Positions 16,568-23,172 of a stretch of DNA of 57,590 nucleotides are shown here, in pieces. The stretch is from positions 1 through 57,590 of the IMG/VR virus record IMGVR_UViG_3300020472_000028, one strand, 5' to 3'. This DNA is from a virus. How positions within the stretch are numbered: the first letter of the stretch is position 1; every line of letters starts with the position of its first letter. The notes beneath the pieces were generated by a model. The model had not been told where the DNA came from. It ran no database searches and saw only the letters and a program-made list of their open reading frames with translations. The translations under genes and the position numbers were made by a program.

Positions 16568-17517
16568 AGGACACCATATTATATGGTGATTGTCGAGAGA
16601 CATTATCAGCATTTATCGATAAGGCGAGGATGTGTGTAACGTCACCGCCTTATTATGGTCTTAGGGACTATGGTGGTGAACAAGATCAAATAGGTCAGGA
16701 GCAGTCACCAGAGGAGTATATAGATAATTTAGTAAAGGTATTCAGGGAGGTGCGAAATGTGCTCACAGATGATGGAACTTGTTGGGTTAATATTGGCGAT
16801 AGTTACTATAATTACAGACCTGGAAGGGGACAAGGACTGGCAAAACAAACAGTCTCAAATACTAAACAAGACCTACCAGATGTGTGTCCTCGCAGAGGAA
16901 ATAGACTCGACGGACTCAAAGAAAAAGATTTAATTGGTATACCTTGGATGTTAGCATTTGCATTACGTGCTGATGGATGGTATTTAAGACAAGATATAAT
17001 ATGGCATAAACCTAATCCAATGCCTGAGAGTGTGAGAGATAGATGTACTAAATCACACGAGTATATATTTTTATTGAGTAAGAGTAAGAAGTATTATTAT
17101 AACAATGAAGCAATCAAAGAACCAGCAAAGGACTGGGGCACAAGAGATAGATCAAAAGGAAAGTATCACAACAAAGGTACAGGACTCCAACCGCATTCAG
17201 GTCTTGAGAAATCATATCCAACAAAGAATAAACGATCTGTATGGTCAGTAACAAATAAACCATACAAGGGATCACATTTTGCTACATTCCCTAGAGACCT
17301 CATTGTACCATGTATCAGAGCAGGTAGTGAGAAGGGTGATATAGTATTAGATCCCTTTATGGGCAGTGGTACCACTGCAATGGTAGCAAAGGAGTTAGGT
17401 AGATACTACCTAGGATGTGAGTTGCACAAGGACTATTCTAATTTAATAGACAAGAGACTGGGACTGTATGCCAGTCTACAAACTGGTGGCACTGCTGATA
17501 CAGATGACTCTGATTGA
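16564..17517 (+). CDS. DNA N6-adenine/N4-cytosine methyltransferase, beta class (1)
   Basis: A 317-aa AdoMet-dependent DNA methyltransferase of the N6_N4_Mtase family (PF01555). The catalytic motif TSPPYY (26-31) precedes the AdoMet-binding motif DPFMGSGTT (263-271), the motif order that defines the beta class. Between them lies a variable region (about 80-245) likely to read the target. The SPPY form occurs in both N4-cytosine and N6-adenine enzymes, so the methylated base is uncertain. It is followed after 31 bp by a nuclease-like gene and then a second methyltransferase. Confidence 0.88.
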   Translation: MKDTILYGDCRETLSAFIDKARMCVTSPPYYGLRDYGGEQDQIGQEQSPEEYIDNLVKVFREVRNVLTDDGTCWVNIGDSYYNYRPGRGQGLAKQTVSNTKQDLPDVCPRRGNRLDGLKEKDLIGIPWMLAFALRADGWYLRQDIIWHKPNPMPESVRDRCTKSHEYIFLLSKSKKYYYNNEAIKEPAKDWGTRDRSKGKYHNKGTGLQPHSGLEKSYPTKNKRSVWSVTNKPYKGSHFATFPRDLIVPCIRAGSEKGDIVLDPFMGSGTTAMVAKELGRYYLGCELHKDYSNLIDKRLGLYASLQTGGTADTDDSD

Positions 17518-17519
17518 TG

Positions 17520-17534
17520 TATACTAGTACTATA
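17520..17534. promoter_or_regulatory. Imperfect palindrome before nuclease-like gene
   Basis: TATACTAGTACTATA is a near-palindrome (the two arms match at 6 of 7 steps apart from two C/C or G/G positions) in the only gap of this cassette, 15 bp before the nuclease start codon. It could be an operator or a promoter element. No controller gene is identified. Confidence 0.3.
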
Positions 17535-17548
17535 GAATTTTTAAATCG

Positions 17549-18187
17549 ATGAAATTACGTCCCCCATCGCACGACGACATCGCTGCTGATCTCAAACAAA
17601 TCATTCCACTTGCTCTCACTCGCACATCAGAGAGGATTGCTAAATGTGTTGAAATTGCAGGTGATGGAGAGTTTGCACACTTAGGAGAATGGTTTCAACA
17701 AACTGTTGATAGGACTAAGTATGTTGCACCTATCTTCAATGTCCAACTAGGTAGAGTCGCTAAAGAACTAGGTGTGGATTACATTGAAGAGGAGGGCATT
17801 GGTTATGATTGTATCGTAGAGAAGCAGAAGGTAGAGAATAAACTATCTCTTGGTACTAAATCACCTCATGCGTTTGCAACTGGTAACAATCACAGTAAAA
17901 CTAAGGTTGACCTTGTTTTCTGCACAAAATTAGTGTATAATGACAACAATGGGTTTGATCAAATACATGCAAGTGTGGTTGATCTATCACAGAGGACTCT
18001 ACCTCTTATCACAAGATGGAGAGATGACCAGAAGAAAGACAAGAAGACTGGTGAAGTAAAGAATAATAATGGATTCTCTACTCTTGAGATATCAAAGCAT
18101 GATGCACATATTGTGACATGTGTATTTGGTAGCACAAGACCAGCAACTAAATTCTTATACCCTACATATGTCCCTTTCAATCAATAA
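17549..18187 (+). CDS. Putative restriction endonuclease, PD-(D/E)xK-like
   Basis: A 212-aa protein between two DNA methyltransferases. Residues 79-105 read as the PD-(D/E)xK core: GIGYD (Asp87), a hydrophobic strand CIVEKQ, then Glu96-Asn-Lys98 (VENKLS), followed by a further strand KVDLVFC (119-125). A helical N-terminal domain precedes the core. Asp87 and the ExK pair would bind the metal ions for DNA cleavage. Overall similarity to any one named enzyme is not recognised, so the call rests on the motif and the genetic setting, which is typical of Type II systems. The alternative is a different DNA-binding phage protein that happens to carry ExK. Confidence 0.55.
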   Translation: MKLRPPSHDDIAADLKQIIPLALTRTSERIAKCVEIAGDGEFAHLGEWFQQTVDRTKYVAPIFNVQLGRVAKELGVDYIEEEGIGYDCIVEKQKVENKLSLGTKSPHAFATGNNHSKTKVDLVFCTKLVYNDNNGFDQIHASVVDLSQRTLPLITRWRDDQKKDKKTGEVKNNNGFSTLEISKHDAHIVTCVFGSTRPATKFLYPTYVPFNQ

Positions 18188-19010
18188 AACATATCATCTC
18201 AACTGCATAGCAGGTATGGAGAAGATGGATGAGGAGAGTGTTGACCTAGTGGTCACCTCTCCACCTTATGATGACTTGAGGACATATAATGATAGCAGTA
18301 AATGGGATCAGAATACATTCTATGCAGTTGCAGCACAACTGAATAGGGTGTTGAAACCAGGTGGTGTCATCATGTGGAATGTAAATGATGCTACCATAAA
18401 TGGTAGTGAGTCTGGATCATCATTTCGACAGGCATTACATTTCATGGACTTAGGGTTGAGATTACATGATACAATGATATATGAGAAGACTGGCACTGCA
18501 TTTGCATCTGGTCCTAAGAGTGTGAGATATACTCAACAGTTTGAGTATTGTTTTATATTATCTAAGGGTAAACCTAAGACTATCAATCTATTGTGTGATA
18601 AGAAGAATAAGTGGGCAGGTCACCAGTCATGGGGTAATGCACAGACTAGGAGTAAGGATGGATCAATCAAGGATCCTGGTAAGAAGAGCAAAGAGATTAA
18701 GGAGTGGGGAGTACGCACTAACATTTGGAGGATAAAGAATAGTGGTGGGTTTGGACAGTCAAGTAAGAGTGCGTACAAACATCCTGCTACCATGCCAGAG
18801 GAGTTAGCACGTGGTCATGTACACACGTGGAGTAACGAGGGTGACCTTGTGTTAGATCCCTTTATGGGTAGTGGCACATCTGCCCAAATTTGCCTAGAAA
18901 TGCTCAGAAATTATATTGGGTTTGAGATAGATGATACATACTATCAAATGTGTGTTGATAGGGTCAAACCTTATCAGGACAATCTACTCACAAGACTAGC
19001 AGCAAATTAA
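18168..19010 (+). CDS. DNA N6-adenine/N4-cytosine methyltransferase, beta class (2)
   Basis: A 280-aa enzyme from the ATG at 18168, which overlaps the nuclease-like gene by 20 bp; the frame is open 48 bp further up but that region codes for the nuclease in another frame. It has TSPPYD (30-35), an expected post-catalytic strand (VLKPGGVIMWNVND) and the AdoMet motif DPFMGSGTS (230-238). The target region between them is unlike that of the first methyltransferase, so they should recognise different sequences or opposite strands of one asymmetric site. Two methyltransferases plus one nuclease is an arrangement known from Type IIS systems. Confidence 0.87.
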   Translation: MSLSINKTYHLNCIAGMEKMDEESVDLVVTSPPYDDLRTYNDSSKWDQNTFYAVAAQLNRVLKPGGVIMWNVNDATINGSESGSSFRQALHFMDLGLRLHDTMIYEKTGTAFASGPKSVRYTQQFEYCFILSKGKPKTINLLCDKKNKWAGHQSWGNAQTRSKDGSIKDPGKKSKEIKEWGVRTNIWRIKNSGGFGQSSKSAYKHPATMPEELARGHVHTWSNEGDLVLDPFMGSGTSAQICLEMLRNYIGFEIDDTYYQMCVDRVKPYQDNLLTRLAAN

Positions 19011-19217
19011 ATGCTTAGACAGAAAGTATGGGTAACACCCATCTCAGAACAAAGTAAACTCACATGGTGCACATATCTTAACAGTAAGAATGTTGTACAC
19101 CTTGAGCATAATAGAATAGATAAACTATTCGTGTCATCACTGGATAACCCAGACTTTTGGTTCTGGATCAACAAAGAAAACGATACTAATTGGGAGTATA
19201 AGATATTAAATGACTAA
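19011..19217 (+). CDS. Small hypothetical protein
   Basis: A 68-aa, Trp- and Asn-rich protein starting immediately after the methyltransferase stop. WVTPISEQSKLTWCTYLNS and FWFWINKENDTNWEY suggest a compact beta-fold. No family is recognised. It overlaps the next gene by 8 bp. Confidence 0.55.
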   Translation: MLRQKVWVTPISEQSKLTWCTYLNSKNVVHLEHNRIDKLFVSSLDNPDFWFWINKENDTNWEYKILND

Positions 19218-19482
19218 TTCTAATATAAATGTGACAGAGACAGAGCATCCAGCACAACAGCATCAGCAGGATGTCAACGCATGTATACATCACATCAGAG
19301 ATGCAGTGGTTGATTATGTTGAGTCTGAAGTGCTAACTCCTGGAGAATTTGTTAATTGTGTCAGGACAGCATTATCTGACAGCATAAATTACCATTCTCA
19401 GAGGGCAAAATTGCTCAAAGATGCCCAAGATTTGTTAACAAATAACATCACAGATAAGGAGTTTGTTCAACAACAATTATGA
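19210..19482 (+). CDS. Small helical hypothetical protein
   Basis: A 90-aa helical protein. Its C-terminus NNITDKEFVQQQL shares an exact eight-residue segment (NITDKEFV) with the coiled-coil protein at 11025-11411. DNA around the motif is also similar (both read ATCACAGATAA then GAGTTTGT). This suggests a duplicated C-terminal element. Coupled by ATGA to the next gene. Confidence 0.55.
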   Translation: MTNSNINVTETEHPAQQHQQDVNACIHHIRDAVVDYVESEVLTPGEFVNCVRTALSDSINYHSQRAKLLKDAQDLLTNNITDKEFVQQQL

Positions 19483-19676
19483 CACAAGAAGCAGACGAAG
19501 CAGCACGTGCACTCCGTAAATTACAGGAGTTAACTAATAAATATTCAAACCTAGAAATGGGTGCAGATGAACTCAAACAGTCAATATCTGAGAGGATAAA
19601 TGCAACTGAAGAGTTAAAAGATATCCTTGCTAAAGCAACACAAGCAAAGAAAGATCGTGAGTCTAAGTTACAATGA
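19479..19676 (+). CDS. Small coiled-coil protein
   Basis: A 65-aa protein that is almost entirely a charged coiled coil with heptad Leu and Ile positions (ALRKLQELTNKYSNLEMG, then LKQSISERI). There is no enzymatic motif. Four-base overlaps with both neighbours show translational coupling. Small coiled-coil proteins of this size are common in T4-like phages. Confidence 0.55.
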   Translation: MTQEADEAARALRKLQELTNKYSNLEMGADELKQSISERINATEELKDILAKATQAKKDRESKLQ

Positions 19677-20320
19677 TGAAAGTAGGTGAGTATAAAGTTA
19701 TTGATGACTATTTCCCTGACTGGATGATACAAAATGTAAGAGATTACATGTGTATGATGCCAGTTAGGTGGGATAATGTATCATTAACTGAACCAACTTG
19801 GGACACCAGTGAGTCAAGATTCATGGGTAATATGATACTCATTGAAGACAATTGGCAACTACGAGATGTCCAAATTCATTGGTTTTTATTATACTTAATA
19901 GATGCAATTAAGCATGATATATGTAAAGAATTAAATATATCTAACGTTGTTAGATGTTTACATAATGGACAATTTCCTTTGGAAAGTATGAACGGAGGCA
20001 ATCATCGTGATTCTGATGTTAACAATGACAAGGAAAGTTATCTAAGTGTGATATACATGGGATATGGTAATTCTGGAGATTGTGTTATAGTAGATGAGGA
20101 CAATCATGAGCACAGAGTATCATTTAAGGAAGGACGGTTAGTATTATTTAATTCTAATACTATGCACCGAGGTGAAGCACCAGAGACAGGATATCGTTGC
20201 AGTTGGGGTTTAGTTTTCCCTACATTTGATCCAACTGGTATTAAATTAGAGGACGCTATGTTTGATCCTAATGCGATAGATAATACATGGTATAAGAAAG
20301 AACAACCCATTAATCATTAG
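19673..20320 (+). CDS. 2OG-Fe(II) oxygenase (HxD...H type)
   Basis: A 215-aa oxygenase with His111-x-Asp113 (GGNHRDSD), distal His165 (LFNSNTMHRGEAP) and a following Arg175 in the usual 2-oxoglutarate position. YLSVIYMGYGNSGDCVIVDE is the central strand. Residues 5-30 (YKVIDDYFPDWMIQNVRDY) match the common N-terminal helix of phage prolyl-hydroxylase-like proteins. The first or second of two adjacent ATG codons may be used. It starts inside the stop of the coiled-coil gene. Confidence 0.75.
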   Translation: MMKVGEYKVIDDYFPDWMIQNVRDYMCMMPVRWDNVSLTEPTWDTSESRFMGNMILIEDNWQLRDVQIHWFLLYLIDAIKHDICKELNISNVVRCLHNGQFPLESMNGGNHRDSDVNNDKESYLSVIYMGYGNSGDCVIVDEDNHEHRVSFKEGRLVLFNSNTMHRGEAPETGYRCSWGLVFPTFDPTGIKLEDAMFDPNAIDNTWYKKEQPINH

Positions 20321-20326
20321 AATAAA

Positions 20327-20965
20327 ATGACAGAAACTAAACACCCATTAAGTGATACATTAGAGGATAAAATAACCAATGAAACATATGGTTTATTTCC
20401 AACTCCTATCAGTAAGTTCTCACTTAGTAACCACACAGTTCTTAAGACTCAAATCCTAAATTGGATGGGTGATGAAGATATATTGAAGAAATCAGGTCGT
20501 GAAAGTATAACTCACAACGTGGTACAAATTGGTGAAACTAATAAACTATTAACAGATTTACCTGATGTTGCTGATGCTTTCAAGAATGCAATTAGTCAGC
20601 ATAATGATAACTCAATGCACTATACTACTGATCTAAAAGTTAATGAGTCATATTTAGAGTTATCAAATAAGGATGCAATTTATGCACCTCATGAAGTTAG
20701 TAACTGTTTGTATCATAGTATATACTTAGTTAACTACAATCCTGAAGCACATAGTTATATTAAATGGAGGAAGAATGTAGGGTCTAATCATTACCCAATC
20801 ATGCAAATCAATTCTAAACAATTAACACAGTATAATATGACTGAAGCAACATTTAAAATGGCAGAAGGAGATATTATTACTTTCCCATCTAATTTGACCT
20901 TTGGTTATGATAGTAACCCTAGCAATGAGTTAATCACACTTAGTGCTAATATTGTCCCTGCATAG
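20327..20965 (+). CDS. Degenerate 2OG-oxygenase-fold protein
   Basis: A 212-aa protein with the outline of the TIGR02466 oxygenases: FPTPISKF at the start, YLELSNKDAIYAPHEVSN, a SIYLVNYNPEAHSYIKW strand and a final GDIITFPSNLTFGYDS / LITLSANIV. The catalytic residues are not kept. The HxD/HxH position reads H-E-V, the FPSxLxH histidine is replaced (FPSNLTFGY), and the arginine before the last strand is a leucine. It is probably a non-enzymatic pseudo-oxygenase, possibly a partner of an active copy. The fold assignment is by motif comparison with its neighbours. Confidence 0.6.
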   Translation: MTETKHPLSDTLEDKITNETYGLFPTPISKFSLSNHTVLKTQILNWMGDEDILKKSGRESITHNVVQIGETNKLLTDLPDVADAFKNAISQHNDNSMHYTTDLKVNESYLELSNKDAIYAPHEVSNCLYHSIYLVNYNPEAHSYIKWRKNVGSNHYPIMQINSKQLTQYNMTEATFKMAEGDIITFPSNLTFGYDSNPSNELITLSANIVPA

Positions 20966-20970
20966 TTAAC

Positions 20971-21150
20971 ATGAATTACGAAGAAGATCACCCCGATCAT
21001 GTTAATGATTTATGGGAAGATATGGACAGACTAAATGCACTTTATGAAGAGTTATTATGGCATCATAAAGATAAATTAGAGTTTATCCCTGATTATGAAC
21101 GAAACGTCATTATTATTAGAAATGTGAGTATGAATGGATCTCAATCTTAA
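20971..21150 (+). CDS. Small acidic hypothetical protein
   Basis: A 59-aa protein rich in Asp, Glu, His and Trp (DHPDHVNDLWEDMDRLNALY), which is mostly helical. It begins 5 bp after the preceding gene and overlaps the next by 17 bp. No family is recognised. Confidence 0.5.
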   Translation: MNYEEDHPDHVNDLWEDMDRLNALYEELLWHHKDKLEFIPDYERNVIIIRNVSMNGSQS

Positions 21151-21544
21151 GCAATTAAAATATTTAAGAGGTGTATTATCCATCGCTAGGATGTATAAAC
21201 CGTATGAGGACAGGCAAGACGCTAATTTATGCCCTAAAGGTAGTCTGTACAACGATGATATGGAGGATTTGTTTATACAAATAGAAGCAGAGATACAAAG
21301 ACGGTTTCCAAACTGTCCACCTTGGTCACCATTTGGGTCATTTTCGACTATAATTAAAGAGTCAAACAAACTCAACGCAAAAATGGCACAAAACCAACTC
21401 ACCCAAGACGACTGGAACTTGATTCAAACAGTCTTCGCAAGTGCAGCAGCATTGGACATTGACACAAGACTTGATGATGATGGCGATTTCACTGTTGAAC
21501 AATTCTCAAATGTGTGGGACAAAGTTATCAATCAAGGAGTTTAA
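21134..21544 (+). CDS. Hypothetical protein
   Basis: A 136-aa protein with two helical halves separated by a Pro-rich segment (RFPNCPPWSPFGSFSTI). The second half (LTQDDWNLIQTVFASAAALDIDTRLDDD) contains a recurring T(Q/E)D(D/Q)W element also present in the next small protein (FTEDQWDSIL). The two may be related short helical modules. Function unknown. Confidence 0.6.
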   Translation: MDLNLKQLKYLRGVLSIARMYKPYEDRQDANLCPKGSLYNDDMEDLFIQIEAEIQRRFPNCPPWSPFGSFSTIIKESNKLNAKMAQNQLTQDDWNLIQTVFASAAALDIDTRLDDDGDFTVEQFSNVWDKVINQGV

Positions 21545-21547
21545 TCC

Positions 21548-21700
21548 ATGTTTACAATCAACGGCAAGGATTACACTCACAATGAGTTAAATAAGATGTG
21601 GGATTTCTTCACTGAAGATCAATGGGATTCTATCCTAAGTGACATTAAAGATCCCCAAATCATTGAAACAATTCAACAATTATGGAGGTCTAGTTATTAA
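21548..21700 (+). CDS. Small hypothetical protein
   Basis: A 50-aa protein with a beta-hairpin start (MFTINGKDYTHNEL) and a helix FTEDQWDSILSDIKD. The stop shares its last A with the next ATG (TAATG). A short helical phage protein of unknown role. Confidence 0.5.
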   Translation: MFTINGKDYTHNELNKMWDFFTEDQWDSILSDIKDPQIIETIQQLWRSSY

Positions 21701-21846
21701 TGTCAACTCTACATCATGAATCAATTCTTGAAACAATCTATGATGAATTGATGGATGAATTAACACTAACTGAAACACTTCCAATGTATTCAGAAAAGGA
21801 AATTACATCCATTGTTTATCAACGATTTGAGGATTTATGTCAGTAA
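21700..21846 (+). CDS. Small acidic helical protein
   Basis: A 48-aa protein (MSTLHHESILETIYDELMDE, then a second helix). It is coupled to the gene before it by TAATG and overlaps the gene after it. It has no recognised family. Confidence 0.45.
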   Translation: MSTLHHESILETIYDELMDELTLTETLPMYSEKEITSIVYQRFEDLCQ

Positions 21847-22004
21847 GTAACACTCACAACATGAATCTATTCATCAATAGATCAATCAATCCAAAGGGAT
21901 ATTATTATCTACCTAGTGATAATATCCCTCATTTTTATGTACATAAGTATGCTACATATAGTGATATGATTGATAGTTTAGCATCCTACATTAATGGTTA
22001 TTAA
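21837..22004 (+). CDS. Small Tyr-rich hypothetical protein
   Basis: A 55-aa protein if the overlapping ATG at 21837 is used, or 47 aa from the ATG at 21861. It is rich in Tyr, Asn and Ser (NPKGYYYLPSDNIPHFYV). Unknown function. Confidence 0.45.
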   Translation: MSVSNTHNMNLFINRSINPKGYYYLPSDNIPHFYVHKYATYSDMIDSLASYINGY

Positions 22005-22006
22005 TT

Positions 22007-22204
22007 ATGACTTTAAGCACACAAGTTGAAGAGAGTTTAATAGAAGCACAACAAGATTTACGCAATGCGTTATCATTTAGTGCAAGGACTGAAGCACCTT
22101 ATGTATCAAAACATATAGCAGATATGTTGCATAATATTGATAATTTAATACACGTAACTGATCTACTATCTGAACTTGAAGATGGCATTACAAATAACAA
22201 ATAG
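22007..22204 (+). CDS. Small helical hypothetical protein
   Basis: A 65-aa protein made of two amphipathic helices (QVEESLIEAQQDLRNALS and VSKHIADMLHNIDNLIHV). It overlaps the next gene by 23 bp. Not recognised. Confidence 0.5.
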   Translation: MTLSTQVEESLIEAQQDLRNALSFSARTEAPYVSKHIADMLHNIDNLIHVTDLLSELEDGITNNK

Positions 22205-22580
22205 TCAAAGAGATAACGATGAACTCAAATACTATGAGGACATCTATCACACTGATGATAGTATTACTATAGATGGTAAACAATTACCATCATTTACTAT
22301 AGTTGAGAATACTTATTATAGTGATGAAACTGATGATGAATACAGGGTTAATGCACGTATTGCATGTCAATTAGGCAATGCAGAAGGCATGAAACAGTTT
22401 ATATCAGTAACTGATAAAGTGTTAAACCCGATGATATTTAATGGCAATACTTTATGGACTTATGAAAGAATAGCAGCATTTCCTACTGTTGCTAGTTGTA
22501 AAGAATACATAGAGAATTATATAAATGAAGATGTAACAAAACAGATCTTTAGTAAGCAACATGAATTAATGGACAGTTGA
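22182..22580 (+). CDS. Hypothetical protein
   Basis: A 132-aa protein from the ATG at 22182 (MALQITNSQRD); a TTG two codons earlier is less likely. It has a beta-rich middle (DSITIDGKQLPSFTIVENTYY) and a helical end (CKEYIENYINEDVTKQIF). It is the last gene before the early-type control region that follows. No family is recognised. Confidence 0.55.
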   Translation: MALQITNSQRDNDELKYYEDIYHTDDSITIDGKQLPSFTIVENTYYSDETDDEYRVNARIACQLGNAEGMKQFISVTDKVLNPMIFNGNTLWTYERIAAFPTVASCKEYIENYINEDVTKQIFSKQHELMDS

Positions 22581-22641
22581 CAAAGTGGACTTTTTTGTTG
22601 CATATTGTAACGATTTAGTCAAAAATGACCATTTGTCAAGT

Positions 22642-22647
22642 TATAAT
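22642..22647 (+). promoter_or_regulatory. Sigma70-like -10 box
   Basis: A perfect TATAAT, without a convincing -35 box at the right distance. Transcription would start near 22654, which is exactly the first base of the long RNA stem described next. It probably drives the basic protein gene at 22766 and is a candidate early promoter. Confidence 0.5.
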
Positions 22648-22653
22648 GAGTAT

Positions 22654-22742
22654 GCGAAACACAAAACAGGCATCCAATGGGTTAGGTGAGAGTCCTAACA
22701 TTAACTAGATGTCATTGAATCTAAGACCTGTTTTTGTTTCGC
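22654..22742 (+). ncRNA. Nested stem-loop RNA element (leader or small RNA)
   Basis: Three nested pairings are visible. The outer stem joins CGAAACACAAAACAGG (22655-22670) with CCTGTTTTTGTTTCG (22727-22741), about 15 pairs with one bulge, plus a closing G-C (22654/22742). A middle stem CAATG/CATTG (22675-22679 with 22713-22717) encloses an apical hairpin GTTAGG/CCTAAC (22681-22686 with 22694-22699) with a 7-nt loop. The predicted transcription start is at the base of the outer stem. An ATG at 22709 lies inside the structure, so the next in-frame ATG at 22766 is the better start for the following gene. It does not match any RNA family that I can recognise. Confidence 0.5.
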
Positions 22743-22765
22743 TCACCCCTTACAACTGGTCATTT

Positions 22766-23092
22766 ATGCCAACTGCAACACCTCGCAAGTCAACCTCTAC
22801 AACACCACGTAAGAGACGGACACGCAAGGCAACTGCCCCTAAAGCAGTCAAGACAGTACCAACCATCAAAGAGGTAAAGCAAATGACAGTTGAAACACCA
22901 GTGAGACCAACCCCACTCCTCAAATTTGAAGACTATCAAAAAGACTTCAATATTAGACTTGAGATCCACAATTATGAGATCAAAGAGTTAATTAAGGACA
23001 TAAAGTGGGTTTACGAGCAATCAAAACCACTCGTAAAGCAAGGTTATGACTACGTTGTTTCATCTTACAATCGAGCATTTGTCTCTGAGTGA
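22766..23092 (+). CDS. Basic histone-tail-like protein
   Basis: A 108-aa protein from the ATG at 22766; an in-frame ATG at 22709 would add 19 residues but lies within the RNA structure. The first ~45 residues are dense in Lys, Arg, Pro, Thr and Ala (TPRKSTSTTPRKRRTRKA, then TAPKAVKTVPT), much like a histone H1 tail or other disordered nucleic-acid-binding tail. Residues 50-108 are helical. It could bind host or phage DNA, or RNA polymerase, early in infection. That is inference from charge and promoter type. A terminator follows. Confidence 0.6.
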   Translation: MPTATPRKSTSTTPRKRRTRKATAPKAVKTVPTIKEVKQMTVETPVRPTPLLKFEDYQKDFNIRLEIHNYEIKELIKDIKWVYEQSKPLVKQGYDYVVSSYNRAFVSE

Positions 23093-23111
23093 CACTCTAC
23101 AAACTGTCCAC

Positions 23112-23136
23112 AAAGCACCCTAAATGGGTGCTTTTT
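23112..23136 (+). terminator. Intrinsic terminator
   Basis: AAAGCACCC and GGGTGCTTT pair perfectly around the 5-nt loop TAAAT, and a T-run follows. It ends the transcript of the basic protein gene. Confidence 0.85.
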
Positions 23137-23172
23137 CATGTACAATGATAATGTAGTTACAAATTTCACCAT

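Noticed and set aside
22577-22608. TTGACA with a TATTGT downstream as a promoter before the RNA element.
   Set aside because: The spacer is 20 bp and the -10 match is weak; the TATAAT at 22642 fits better.
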